A stretch of DNA of 17,241 nucleotides from UBA6770 sp965661115 (GCA_965661115.1 CBFICO010000052.1:1-17241), one strand, 5' to 3'. Counted from the stretch's first letter, positions 1 to 7,836 are shown. Numbers and translations are program-made. The notes: generated by a model from the sequence alone, not told the origin.

Positions 1-592
1 CCTCGCATAACACAAGGTTTTCAGTGTTTAAAATAGTGTAAGTGTTTAATTCTGAAGCAGTTACACAGTTAAAACCCTGTAAATTTCGGGACGACAAATA
101 TACATTTTTGTTCAATTCAGGCAACACTAGCAGTACTTTTTTACCGGTAAGCTTTAAGTCGCTTGCAATCTTTACCATATCAGCAGTCTTTGGAGACTTT
201 AAGTTAAAGTCTTCAACAACTAATATTTCTTTTGCTTGAGCTTTGGTTGAAAGAGCAGATTTTCTTGCTAATTCTTTCACCTTCTTGTTCAACTTGATAT
301 CGTAAGATCTTGGTCTTGGACCAAAAACACGTCCACCACCTTTAAACAATGGAGACTTAATACTACCCGCACGAGCAGTACCTGTACCTTTTTGTTTCTT
401 AATCTTTCTTGTACTACCAGTAATTTCAGCACGTTCTTTAGCTTTTGCTGTACCTTGTCTTTGATTAGCCAAGTATTGCTTTACATCTAAATAAATCGCG
501 TGTTCATTTGGTGTGATACCGTAGATATCTTCCTTAAGTTCCGCTTTCTTAGAAGCTTTTGAACCGTCTATCTTTAATATATCTAGTTTCAT
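1..592 (-). CDS. rplD: 50S ribosomal protein L4 (uL4), C-terminus cut by window edge
   Basis: Translating the minus strand from the ATG at 592-590 gives an open frame of 197 codons to the left edge with no stop. It begins MKLDILKIDG and carries the L4 signature of a basic, Gly/Arg-rich loop (GTGTARAGSIKSPLFKGGGR, then VFGPRPRSY at about residues 82-90), which in this family reaches into the peptide exit tunnel and contacts 23S rRNA. The C-terminal half has the expected VVEDFNLKSPKTADMVKI and NVYLSSRNLQ segments. L4 is usually a little over 200 residues in this phylum, so probably only about a dozen residues are missing. The start follows the rplC stop with one nucleotide between (TAAGATG), so translation is probably coupled. 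Last visible gene of the str-S10 operon; rplW should follow outside the window. Confidence 0.95.
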   Translation of the reverse strand, partial: MKLDILKIDGSKASKKAELKEDIYGITPNEHAIYLDVKQYLANQRQGTAKAKERAEITGSTRKIKKQKGTGTARAGSIKSPLFKGGGRVFGPRPRSYDIKLNKKVKELARKSALSTKAQAKEILVVEDFNLKSPKTADMVKIASDLKLTGKKVLLVLPELNKNVYLSSRNLQGFNCVTASELNTYTILNTENLVLCE

Positions 593-593
593 C

Positions 594-1211
594 TTACTTC
601 TCAACTTTTACGATTGAACCTTTAGGGCCAGGTACAGCACCTTTAACTACTAGTAAGTTTTTATCAGCGATAACTTTAAGAACTTGAAGGTTTGCAACTT
701 TAACCAAGTTACCACCTGTTCTACCAGCCATTTTCATCCCTTTAAAAACTCTTGAAGGCGTAGAAGCCATACCAATAGATCCTGGCGCACGACCAACATC
801 TTTAGTACCGTGAGAAGCATCTCCAACTCCAGCGAAGTTGTGGCGCTTAACTACCCCTTGAAAACCTTTACCTTTTGAATAGCCTGATACATCAACATAC
901 TCTCCTTCTTCAAAAATTGAGCTGTCGATTACATCTCCAGCTTTCACCTCTTCGGCGTAACTATCGAATTCAACAACATGCTTTTTTGGAGTAGTTCCGG
1001 CCTTTTTAAAATGACCTTTAAGAGCAGCGGAAGTATGCTTTTCAGACTTTTCTTCGTACCCAATTTGGACAGCGGTGTATCCATCTGCTTCTTCTGTACG
1101 AACTTGTGTTACAACACAAGGTCCAACAGAGAGTACAGTACAAGGAAGGTTTTTTCCCTCCTCGCTAAATACACTTGTCATTCCTATTTTTCTACCAATT
1201 ATTCCAGGCAT
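594..1211 (-). CDS. rplC: 50S ribosomal protein L3 (uL3)
   Basis: A 205-residue protein of normal L3 length that begins MPGIIGRKIGMTSVFSEEG, the family's N-terminal signature. L3 binds 23S rRNA early in 50S assembly, and its extended loop reaches towards the peptidyl transferase centre. The loop is visible at about residues 111-165 (YSKGKGFQGVVKRH, then GSIGMASTPSRVFKGMKMAG). In E. coli the equivalent stretch carries Gln150, which PrmB methylates. Here the position is Ser150, so that modification cannot occur; I recall Ser or similar residues as common in Bacteroidota. The gene lies 28 nt after rpsJ and 1 nt before rplD in the operon. The start is ATG at 1211-1209. Confidence 0.97.
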   Translation of the reverse strand: MPGIIGRKIGMTSVFSEEGKNLPCTVLSVGPCVVTQVRTEEADGYTAVQIGYEEKSEKHTSAALKGHFKKAGTTPKKHVVEFDSYAEEVKAGDVIDSSIFEEGEYVDVSGYSKGKGFQGVVKRHNFAGVGDASHGTKDVGRAPGSIGMASTPSRVFKGMKMAGRTGGNLVKVANLQVLKVIADKNLLVVKGAVPGPKGSIVKVEK

Positions 1212-1239
1212 TTTTCTAAATATTAAGAATAAACTCTAA

Positions 1240-1545
1240 TTAAACTTTAATTTCTACCTCAACTCCACTTGGCAATTCAAGTTTCATTAGGGCATCAACA
1301 GTTTTTGAAGATGATGAATAGATATCCAACAATCTTTTGAACGAATTCAATTCAAACTGTTCTCTTGATTTTTTATTTACGTGTGGCGACTTCAACACTG
1401 TAAAGATCTTTTTGTTAGTAGGAAGTGGAATTGGACCACTTACTACAGCACCAGTCGACTTCACAGTTTTTACAATCTTCTCAGCAGACTTGTCCACTAA
1501 GTTGTGATCGTAAGAGCGTAATTTGATTCTAATTTTTTGTGCCAT
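1240..1545 (-). CDS. rpsJ: 30S ribosomal protein S10 (uS10 / NusE)
   Basis: A 101-residue protein of canonical S10 length. It starts MAQKIRIKLRSYDHNLVDKS and contains the conserved segments TGAVVSGPIPLPTNKK (about residues 31-46) and SPHVNKKSREQFE (about 53-65). S10 sits in the head of the 30S subunit. In other bacteria it also acts as NusE, pairing with NusB in antitermination and bridging to NusG. The gene lies 10 nt downstream of fusA and 28 nt upstream of rplC. In many bacteria rpsJ opens its own S10 operon with a long leader. Here there is no room for one, so it is probably expressed from the str promoter. Confidence 0.97.
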   Translation of the reverse strand: MAQKIRIKLRSYDHNLVDKSAEKIVKTVKSTGAVVSGPIPLPTNKKIFTVLKSPHVNKKSREQFELNSFKRLLDIYSSSSKTVDALMKLELPSGVEVEIKV

Positions 1546-1555
1546 GATTACTTTA

Positions 1556-3667
1556 TTATGCTTCTCCGTTTGCTTTCTTAATTACTTCGTCTGCAATGTT
1601 CTTTGGAACTTCATCGTAATGCGAAAACTCCATAGTACTTGTTGCACGACCTGAACTCATTGTTCTTAATGCAGTTACATATCCAAACATCTCAGATAAA
1701 GGAACGATTGCAGAAATAACTTGAGAGTTATTTTTTGAATCCATTCCTTGCACCTGACCTCTTCTTCTGTTAAGGTCACCTACAATATCACCCATGTTTT
1801 CTTCTGGTGTAACTACTTCCAATTTCATAATTGGCTCAAGAAGCACCGGAGAGGCAGACTTTGCAGCATTTCTGTATGCCATCTTAGCACAAACCTCAAA
1901 TGATAATGCATCTGAATCCACCGCGTGGAAAGAACCATCATTCAATTCTACTTTTAAAGAATCTAGTGGGTATCCAGCCAAAGCACCGTTTGACATTGCC
2001 TCTTTAAATCCTTTTTCAACAGAAGGGATAAATTCACGTGGAATATTACCACCTTTAATATTGTTTTCGAAAATCAATCCTGTTTGAACCTCAGAATCCT
2101 CTGGAATTGGCCCTAACTTGATAGATATGTCTGCGAATTTACCACGACCACCAGATTGTTTTTTGTAAACCTCTCTGTGATCAACAGTAGCTTTAATTGC
2201 TTCTTTGTATGCAACCTGAGGTGCACCTTGGTTACAATCTACTTTAAACTCACGACGCATTCTTTCGATAAGAACCTCTAGGTGAAGCTCACCCATTCCG
2301 CTGATTACCGTTTGACCAGAGTCATCGTCAGTATGGATTCTAAACGTTGGATCTTCTTCTGCAAGTTTTCCAAGTGCAAGACCCATTTTATCAACGTCAG
2401 CTTGAGTTTTAGGCTCAATAGCAACACCAATAACCGGCTCTGGGAAAGTCATTGATTCAAGAACCAATGGTTTTTTCTCATCGCAAAGTGTATCTCCAGT
2501 GCGGATATCTTTAAATCCAACACCAGCACCTATATCTCCAGCTTCAATAAAATCGATTGCATTTTGCTTATTAGAATGCATTTGGAAAATTCTAGAGATA
2601 CGCTCTTTCTTTCCAGTACGAGTATTGAAAATATATGAACCAGCATCTAATTTACCAGAATAACATCTAAAGAAACACAAACGACCTACAAATGGATCAG
2701 TAGCAATTTTAAATGCTAAAGCTGAAAATGGCTCATCAATATTCGGCTCTCTTTTTACTACAGTCTCTTCATCATCTACCGCGTGACCTTCAACAGCACC
2801 TTTATCTAATGGTGAAGGCAAGAAGCTCATTACGCCATCCAACATGGTTTGAACACCTTTATTTTTGAAGGCAGAACCACACATTACAGGTTGAATAGCC
2901 ATTGAAATAGTTGCTTCGCGAATTGCGGTCAACATTTCATCTTCTGTAATTGAATCCGGATCCTCGAAGAATTTCTCCATCAACTCATCATTAGTTTCAG
3001 CTACCGCTTCTACTAATTTTTCTCTCCATTCAGCTACAGTATCAACCAAATTTTCAGGAATTGGAATTTCTCTCCATGTCATTCCTTTATCTTCTTCGTT
3101 CCATGCGATACCACGGTTGTTAATCAAATCAACCACACCTTCAAACTCATCTTCAGCTCCAATTGGAATTTGAAGAGGAATTGGGTTACCACCTAAACGC
3201 TCTTTAACTTCTTCTACACATCTGAAGAAATCGGCACCCGCTCTATCCATTTTGTTTACAAAACAGATTCTTGGAACACCGTACTTATCAGCTTGTCTCC
3301 AAACCGTTTCAGATTGTGGCTCAACACCAGAAGCCGCACAAATCAATGCAACAGCACCATCCAAAACACGTAATGAACGCTCTACCTCAACTGTAAAGTC
3401 AACGTGACCTGGGGTATCAATAATGTTGATTCTATATTCTTTATCTCTATAATTCCAGAAACAAGTAGTTGCAGCAGAAGTAATGGTAATACCTCTTTCT
3501 TGCTCTTGCTCCATCCAGTCCATAGTTGCAGCACCATCGTGCACCTCACCAATCTTGTGACTGATTCCGGTATAATACAAAATACGCTCAGTAGTGGTAG
3601 TTTTTCCAGCATCTACGTGAGCCATGATACCGATATTTCTTGTATATGTTAAATCTCTTTTTGCCAT
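1556..3667 (-). CDS. fusA: Translation elongation factor G
   Basis: A 703-residue EF-G of full family length, the GTPase that drives tRNA-mRNA translocation and, with RRF, ribosome recycling. The G1/P-loop AHVDAGKT is at residues 16-23, the switch I sequence RGITIT at about 58-63, the G3 motif DTPGH at 84-88 and the G4 motif NKMD at 138-141. Domain II follows (PFSALAFKIATDPFVGRLCF), then the domain III-V region with the HLEVLIERMRREF segment and the C-terminal GDLNRRRGQVQG segment. No key residue is missing, so this looks like the main translational EF-G and not a specialised paralogue. It lies 11 nt after rpsG and 10 nt before rpsJ. In many proteobacteria a tuf gene follows fusA; none is present here. 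Confidence 0.98.
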   Translation of the reverse strand: MAKRDLTYTRNIGIMAHVDAGKTTTTERILYYTGISHKIGEVHDGAATMDWMEQEQERGITITSAATTCFWNYRDKEYRINIIDTPGHVDFTVEVERSLRVLDGAVALICAASGVEPQSETVWRQADKYGVPRICFVNKMDRAGADFFRCVEEVKERLGGNPIPLQIPIGAEDEFEGVVDLINNRGIAWNEEDKGMTWREIPIPENLVDTVAEWREKLVEAVAETNDELMEKFFEDPDSITEDEMLTAIREATISMAIQPVMCGSAFKNKGVQTMLDGVMSFLPSPLDKGAVEGHAVDDEETVVKREPNIDEPFSALAFKIATDPFVGRLCFFRCYSGKLDAGSYIFNTRTGKKERISRIFQMHSNKQNAIDFIEAGDIGAGVGFKDIRTGDTLCDEKKPLVLESMTFPEPVIGVAIEPKTQADVDKMGLALGKLAEEDPTFRIHTDDDSGQTVISGMGELHLEVLIERMRREFKVDCNQGAPQVAYKEAIKATVDHREVYKKQSGGRGKFADISIKLGPIPEDSEVQTGLIFENNIKGGNIPREFIPSVEKGFKEAMSNGALAGYPLDSLKVELNDGSFHAVDSDALSFEVCAKMAYRNAAKSASPVLLEPIMKLEVVTPEENMGDIVGDLNRRRGQVQGMDSKNNSQVISAIVPLSEMFGYVTALRTMSSGRATSTMEFSHYDEVPKNIADEVIKKANGEA

Positions 3668-3678
3668 TTCTTTAACTG

Positions 3679-4146
3679 TTATACTCTAAAATGTGAGAAT
3701 GCTTTGTTGGCATCTGCCATTCTGTGTGTATCTTCTTTTTTCTTGAAAGCACCACCTTCTTCACGTGCTGCTGCCATAACCTCATCAGACAATTTCTCAG
3801 CCATTGATCTTCCGTTTCTTTTTCTTGCGAAAAGAATCATCCATTTCATAGCTTGAGATAATTTTCTGCTTGCTCTAATTTCTTGTGGAATTTGAAAAGT
3901 AGCACCACCTACTCGTCTACTTTTAACCTCAACTTGTGGAGTTACATTAGAAAGTCCTTTTTTGAACACTTCCAACCCTTCTTCACCAGTCTTTTCAGAA
4001 ACTCTATCAATAGCTGAATAGAAAATCTTGAAGGCAATACTTTTCTTTCCGTCAAGCATCAAGTTATTTACGAAACTTGTTACCAACGTTTCACCAAATC
4101 TTGGATCTGGAGTTATCTCGAATTTTTTAGCTCTTGCTTTTCTCAT
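3679..4146 (-). CDS. rpsG: 30S ribosomal protein S7 (uS7)
   Basis: A 155-residue S7, close to the usual length in this phylum. It starts MRKARAKKFEITPDPRFGET and contains the conserved RRVGGATFQIP (about residues 78-88), the KWMILFARKRNGRSM block and the C-terminal DTHRMADANKAFSHFR. S7 nucleates assembly of the 30S head by binding the 3' major domain of 16S rRNA, and it lines the E site. In E. coli it also represses its own operon by binding the rpsL-rpsG intercistronic region. Here that spacer is only 12 nt, so the same mechanism is unlikely. An AGGAGT ribosome-binding sequence at 4159-4154 overlaps the rpsL stop codon. Confidence 0.97.
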   Translation of the reverse strand: MRKARAKKFEITPDPRFGETLVTSFVNNLMLDGKKSIAFKIFYSAIDRVSEKTGEEGLEVFKKGLSNVTPQVEVKSRRVGGATFQIPQEIRASRKLSQAMKWMILFARKRNGRSMAEKLSDEVMAAAREEGGAFKKKEDTHRMADANKAFSHFRV

Positions 4147-4153
4147 GACGAAT

Positions 4154-4159
4154 ACTCCT
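4154..4159 (-). promoter_or_regulatory. Shine-Dalgarno sequence of rpsG overlapping rpsL stop
   Basis: On the minus strand the junction reads TAAGGAGTATTCGTCATG. The rpsL stop codon TAA runs straight into AGGAG, which lies 7 nt before the rpsG ATG. A clear Shine-Dalgarno sequence is notable because most starts in this window have only A-rich upstream sequence, as is usual for Bacteroidota. The overlap suggests that ribosomes ending rpsL can re-initiate on rpsG. Confidence 0.6.
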
Positions 4160-4533
4160 TATTTTTTAGGACGCTTGGTTCCGTACTTACTTCTTCTTTG
4201 AGTTCTTCCTTCAACACCAGCTGTATCTAAAGCACCACGAACTACGTGATATCTTACACCTGGTAAATCTTTAACTCTACCACCTCTTACCAACACAATA
4301 CTATGCTCTTGTAAGTTGTGACCTTCTCCTGGAATGTAGGCGTTCACCTCGTTTTGATTTGTCAATCTAACCCTAGCAACTTTTCTCATTGCTGAGTTCG
4401 GTTTTTTTGGCGTAGTAGTATAAACTCTTACGCATACCCCTCTACGTTGTGGGCATGAATCCAAAGCAGCGGATTTACTTGTTTTAATCTTGCTTTGTCT
4501 ACCTTTTCTAACTAACTGTTGAATAGTAGGCAT
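4159..4533 (-). CDS. rpsL: 30S ribosomal protein S12 (uS12)
   Basis: A 124-residue S12, first gene of the str operon, starting MPTIQQLVRKGRQSK. S12 sits at the decoding centre and influences accuracy. The diagnostic segment TTTPKKPNSAMRK spans about residues 39-51, with wild-type Lys43. The second resistance region RGGRVKDLPGVRYH is at 83-96, with wild-type Lys88 and Asp89; Asp89 is the residue modified by RimO in bacteria that have that enzyme. Nothing suggests a streptomycin-resistance substitution. The start is the ATG at 4533-4531, preceded by an A/T-rich leader without a Shine-Dalgarno sequence. The promoter at 4592-4623 predicts a leader of about 50 nt. rpsG follows 12 nt downstream. 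Confidence 0.97.
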   Translation of the reverse strand: MPTIQQLVRKGRQSKIKTSKSAALDSCPQRRGVCVRVYTTTPKKPNSAMRKVARVRLTNQNEVNAYIPGEGHNLQEHSIVLVRGGRVKDLPGVRYHVVRGALDTAGVEGRTQRRSKYGTKRPKK

Positions 4534-4591
4534 AAATCTCTTTTAATAATTATTTTTCAATACGTATTTACCCGCAAAAAATTCGGGGCGG

Positions 4592-4623
4592 CAAATGTAT
4601 ATGATTTCTATAAGATATTCAAT
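4592..4623 (-). promoter_or_regulatory. str operon promoter, Bacteroidota -33/-7 type
   Basis: Reading the minus strand, TACATTTG (4599-4592) matches the Bacteroidota -7 consensus TAnnTTTG exactly. An ATTG (4623-4620) lies 20 nt upstream and fits the -33 TTTG element with one mismatch. Transcription should start a few bases past 4592, near 4586, leaving a leader of about 50 nt before rpsL. That leader begins with a small GC stem (CCCG at 4587-4584 with CGGG at 4574-4571) and contains the palindrome AATACGTATT at 4568-4559; I cannot say whether either matters. The call rests on motif match and position only. Confidence 0.65.
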
Positions 4624-4812
4624 AGCGATTGTGAATAAATTCCGATAATTTTTTCAAGCCCAATAACAGCAGCAAAAAAGCAGTAAATCAATCGCTTACA
4701 TTTGAACAGAAATTAAATATCAACCACTATAAAAAACCCTTAAATTCAGCTCCACCTAACTTTAAAAATCAAGATTTGAAAAAATTGTGGGAAAAAGTGG
4801 CCGTTTTTACAC

Positions 4813-4841
4813 TTTAAATAAATGCTCAATAAATAGATTTG
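4813..4841 (+). promoter_or_regulatory. Possible promoter abutting the helicase start codon
   Basis: TAGATTTG at 4834-4841 matches the -7 consensus TAnnTTTG. TTTA at 4813-4816 lies 17 nt upstream and is a one-mismatch -33 element. The GTG start is at 4846, so transcription starting 4-8 nt past the box would begin at or next to the start codon, giving a leaderless or nearly leaderless mRNA. The TAG of the box is also the in-frame stop that limits how far upstream the reading frame can extend. Confidence 0.4.
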
Positions 4842-4845
4842 CTGT

Positions 4846-7191
4846 GTGAGTTATTTAGATGAATTAAACCCCGAACAACGCAAAGCCGTTGAGCATATTA
4901 AAGGTCCTGTAATGGTTATTGCAGGAGCTGGTTCAGGAAAAACACGCGTACTTACCTATCGCATTGCTCATATGATTCGTTCTGGTGTTGACTCTTTTTC
5001 TATTCTTTCCTTGACCTTTACTAACAAGGCCGCAAGAGAAATGAAAGATCGAATTTCACGAATTGTGGGTCCAGCTGAGTCGAAAAACATTTGGATGGGG
5101 ACATTTCACTCTGTATTTGCAAGAATACTGAGGAGCGAAGCGCATTTGCTCGGCTACCCAAGTAATTTCACTATCTATGATACTGATGATTCAAAAAGCT
5201 TATTAAAGAGAATAATTAAGGAGAAAAATTTAGATGATAAGGTGTACAAACCAAACCTTGTTCTCAACAGAATATCAGCCGCAAAAAACAATCTAATCTC
5301 TGCTGTCAATTATAGAAACAACCCTACCATTCATAAAGAAGATGTTCAAAGTAAAAAACCAGAAATGGCATTTATATATGAGCAATATGAAAAACGTTGC
5401 TTTAAAGCCGGCGCCATGGACTTTGATGATTTACTATTTAAAACCAACGTGCTTTTTAGAGATAATCCGCAGACGTTGCTTAACTATCAAAACAAATTCA
5501 AGTACATATTAGTAGATGAGTACCAAGACACCAACTACAGTCAGTATTTAATTCTAAAAAAATTAGCCGCTCGATTTGAAAACATTTGTGTGGTTGGTGA
5601 TGATGCGCAAAGTATTTACTCGTTTAGAGGTGCCAATATCCAGAATATCTTAAACTTTAAAAAGGAATACCCAGATGTTGCTGTATATAAACTAGAACAG
5701 AATTACCGCTCAACTCAAAACATAGTAAATGCGGCAAACAGCGTGATTCGTAAAAACCAAGATCAAATCAAAAAACACGTATGGACTTCAAACGATTCGG
5801 GTGAAAAAATTAAGGTTATAAAAACCCTTAGCGACAACGAAGAAGGGTACGAAGTAGCGAACGACATTTTTTATCGGATTCACAACGAAAAAAGATCGAA
5901 CTCCGATTTTGCCATTTTATACAGAACCAACTCTCAGTCTAGAGCCATGGAAGAAGCTCTCAGAAAAAAAGACATTCCATACAGAATTTATGGTGGTCTT
6001 TCATTCTACCAACGCAAAGAGATTAAAGATCTATTGGGTTATTTTAGATTAGTAATTAACCCCAAAGATGAAGAAGCATTAAAACGCGTTATTAATTATC
6101 CAAAAAGAGGCATTGGAAACACCACGGTTGACAAATTAATACTTGCGGCTAATCAACACGAAAAAAGTGTTTGGGATATTCTTGCAAACCCAAATGCTCA
6201 CGGATTAAAATTAAGCAGCGCTGTTTTAAACAAACTTTATTCGTTTAGAGAAATGATTGAAACCTTCCACAAAATGGCGCCAACAGAAAACGCTTACGAA
6301 ATTGCTAGTCGAATTGCGAGCACTTCAACCGTGTTAAAGGAATTGTACGCGGATAAGACTGTTGAAGGTGTCTCTCGATACGAAAACGTTCAAGAGCTAC
6401 TTAGTGCCATTAAAGAATTTAGCGAAAATGATGTGGTGGAAGAGGGCGTTGATTTACCCGAAGACGAACAAGACAAAACCATCATAAACTACATGAAGGA
6501 CATCGCGTTACTTACGGATGCTGACAACAACAAACAAGACACCAACGTGGTCTCTTTAATGACTATTCACGCATCAAAAGGATTAGAGTTTCCCTATGTA
6601 TATGTTGTTGGGCTGGAAGAAAACTTATTCCCTTCTCAACTTTCGGTAAATTCAAGAACTGAGTTAGAAGAAGAGCGACGGCTTTTTTACGTTGCAGTTA
6701 CTCGTGCTGAAATTAAAGCAACCCTGAGCTGGGCAAATACTCGTTATAGATGGGGTAATTTAACTTATTGTGAACCAAGTAGATTTATTGAAGATATTGA
6801 CCCCGAATTTTTGGAGCAACAACAAGGCGAAACGAGATCAAATTCAACCAACGAAGACTTTTCTTTTTCAGGAGGCTTAAACTCTCCTCAACCCAGATTT
6901 AATTCTCCCAAAGAAAATCGGTCAAGTTTTGGTTCAAAGCCAAAACAACCTTCAAAACTTGCAAAGCCAACTTTTAAACCATCTAAAATTGTTACTGATG
7001 CTGATTTTAAACCAAGTGACAGCAACCTAATTGAGGCAGGACAATCCGTTTTGCATCAGCGTTTTGGCAAAGGAAAAGTTGAAGAATTAAACGGTGCTGG
7101 AGAAAACAAAAAAGCCGTAATCAACTTTGAATCTGCTGGCCAAAAACAACTCCTATTGCGTTTTGCAAAGCTTCAGATTTTAACCGCTTAA
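4846..7191 (+). CDS. UvrD/PcrA-type ATP-dependent DNA helicase (SF1A)
   Basis: A 781-residue 3'-5' DNA helicase of the UvrD/PcrA family, which acts in excision repair, in removal of RNA polymerase or RecA from DNA, and in replication restart. The motifs appear in order: Q-motif LNPEQRKAVEH (7-17), Walker A GAGSGKT (27-33), Ia LTFTNKAAREM (56-66), Walker B VDEYQD (223-228), III GDDAQSIYSFRGA (251-263), IV LEQNYRST (283-290), V VSLMTIHASKGLEF (569-582) and VI VAVTRA (616-621). A polar linker (about 657-725) leads to a C-terminal Tudor-like domain (about 728-781), which in PcrA/UvrD contacts RNA polymerase. The start is GTG: an in-frame TAG lies 12 nt upstream, and the next internal Met would remove the Q-motif. 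Sequence alone does not separate pcrA from uvrD naming. Confidence 0.95.
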   Translation: MSYLDELNPEQRKAVEHIKGPVMVIAGAGSGKTRVLTYRIAHMIRSGVDSFSILSLTFTNKAAREMKDRISRIVGPAESKNIWMGTFHSVFARILRSEAHLLGYPSNFTIYDTDDSKSLLKRIIKEKNLDDKVYKPNLVLNRISAAKNNLISAVNYRNNPTIHKEDVQSKKPEMAFIYEQYEKRCFKAGAMDFDDLLFKTNVLFRDNPQTLLNYQNKFKYILVDEYQDTNYSQYLILKKLAARFENICVVGDDAQSIYSFRGANIQNILNFKKEYPDVAVYKLEQNYRSTQNIVNAANSVIRKNQDQIKKHVWTSNDSGEKIKVIKTLSDNEEGYEVANDIFYRIHNEKRSNSDFAILYRTNSQSRAMEEALRKKDIPYRIYGGLSFYQRKEIKDLLGYFRLVINPKDEEALKRVINYPKRGIGNTTVDKLILAANQHEKSVWDILANPNAHGLKLSSAVLNKLYSFREMIETFHKMAPTENAYEIASRIASTSTVLKELYADKTVEGVSRYENVQELLSAIKEFSENDVVEEGVDLPEDEQDKTIINYMKDIALLTDADNNKQDTNVVSLMTIHASKGLEFPYVYVVGLEENLFPSQLSVNSRTELEEERRLFYVAVTRAEIKATLSWANTRYRWGNLTYCEPSRFIEDIDPEFLEQQQGETRSNSTNEDFSFSGGLNSPQPRFNSPKENRSSFGSKPKQPSKLAKPTFKPSKIVTDADFKPSDSNLIEAGQSVLHQRFGKGKVEELNGAGENKKAVINFESAGQKQLLLRFAKLQILTA

Positions 7192-7207
7192 GAGTGTTAT
7201 GTTTAAC

Positions 7208-7215
7208 TACTTTTG
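7208..7215 (+). promoter_or_regulatory. TAnnTTTG box before the DUF4290 gene
   Basis: TACTTTTG matches the -7 consensus and lies 18 nt before the ATG at 7234, within the 42-nt gap after the helicase gene. I see no TTTG at the -33 position, so this is at most a weak secondary promoter for the DUF4290-murA-thioredoxin genes. Confidence 0.2.
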
Positions 7216-7233
7216 AAAGTGAAATAAATACAA

Positions 7234-7833
7234 ATGGAATACAATACTACAAGAGCCAATCTAGTAATACCAGAATACGGTCGCCACATTCAAAATATGG
7301 TAAACCTGGCAGTTGAAATTGAAAACCGAGAAGAACGCAATTTAGCTGCAAAAACCATTATTCGCGTAATGGGTCAATACAACCCTAGCTTAAGAGACGT
7401 AGAAGAGTTTAACAATAAACTGTGGGACCACCTGCACATTATGGCAAATTACCAACTAGACGTTGATTCGCCTTTTCCCAAGCCATTACCAGAAGAAAGA
7501 AAAAGCGCACCAGAAAAACCAAGTTACGGCACTGAGCAAAAGAAATTTAAACATTACGGCAGACTTATTTTAGAGTTTATAGAGCACGCCAAAGGAATTG
7601 AAGATCCAGAAGAAAAAAAGGCACTTTGCATTATGATAGCTAACATGATGAAAAAAGCCTACCTCATGTGGAATAAAGACTCTGTTCAAGACGATGAAAT
7701 TATAGGCGAATTGCAACGAGTTTCAGGTGGTGCATTAACCTTACCAGAGGACACCGAATTAGTTAAAAACATTGACTTAGGCTCCAAGCCAAACAAACGA
7801 AGAAATCACAAATCCAAAAAAAGAAAAAGATAA
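7234..7833 (+). CDS. DUF4290-type protein of unknown function
   Basis: A 199-residue soluble protein with no signal peptide or membrane segment. It starts MEYNTTRANLVIPEYGRHIQ, which I recognise as the N-terminus of the Bacteroidota-restricted DUF4290 family, commonly encoded next to murA. Two probably helical blocks are visible: residues 1-78 (MVNLAVEIENREERN, then VMGQYNPSLRDVEEFNNKLWDH) and 103-168 (KHYGRLILEFIEHAKGIEDPEEKKA). They resemble each other in layout, with a YGR-type segment, a helix, then a region rich in Met and Lys, which suggests an internal duplication. The last 16 residues (184-199) are extremely basic and could bind nucleic acid or another polyanion. The gene ends 3 nt before murA. 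No biochemical role is known to me. Confidence 0.8.
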   Translation: MEYNTTRANLVIPEYGRHIQNMVNLAVEIENREERNLAAKTIIRVMGQYNPSLRDVEEFNNKLWDHLHIMANYQLDVDSPFPKPLPEERKSAPEKPSYGTEQKKFKHYGRLILEFIEHAKGIEDPEEKKALCIMIANMMKKAYLMWNKDSVQDDEIIGELQRVSGGALTLPEDTELVKNIDLGSKPNKRRNHKSKKRKR

Positions 7834-7836
7834 AGC

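Larger units (their letters stand above)
4534..4845. other. Divergent intergenic region between rpsL and the helicase gene
   Basis: These 312 nt separate the minus-strand str operon from the plus-strand helicase gene. They hold the str promoter (4592-4623), a TAnnTTTG box on the plus strand at 4697-4704 with no recognisable -33 partner, and a second one at 4834-4841 against the helicase start. The stretch between about 4625 and 4810 is A/T-rich. I found no open reading frame, tRNA, strong hairpin or terminator in it. Confidence 0.6.

Noticed and set aside
978..1226. 82-residue plus-strand open frame over rplC
   Set aside because: It is antisense to the conserved L3 N-terminus; Cys/Phe/Ser-rich composition typical of a shadow frame.
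4571..4587. Terminator or attenuator in the rpsL leader
   Set aside because: The stem has only four base pairs and no T-run follows, so it cannot be called a terminator.
4697..4704. TACATTTG as the main helicase promoter
   Set aside because: The -7 match is exact, but no TTG or TTTG lies 17-23 nt upstream; I kept it only as a note in the intergenic entry.
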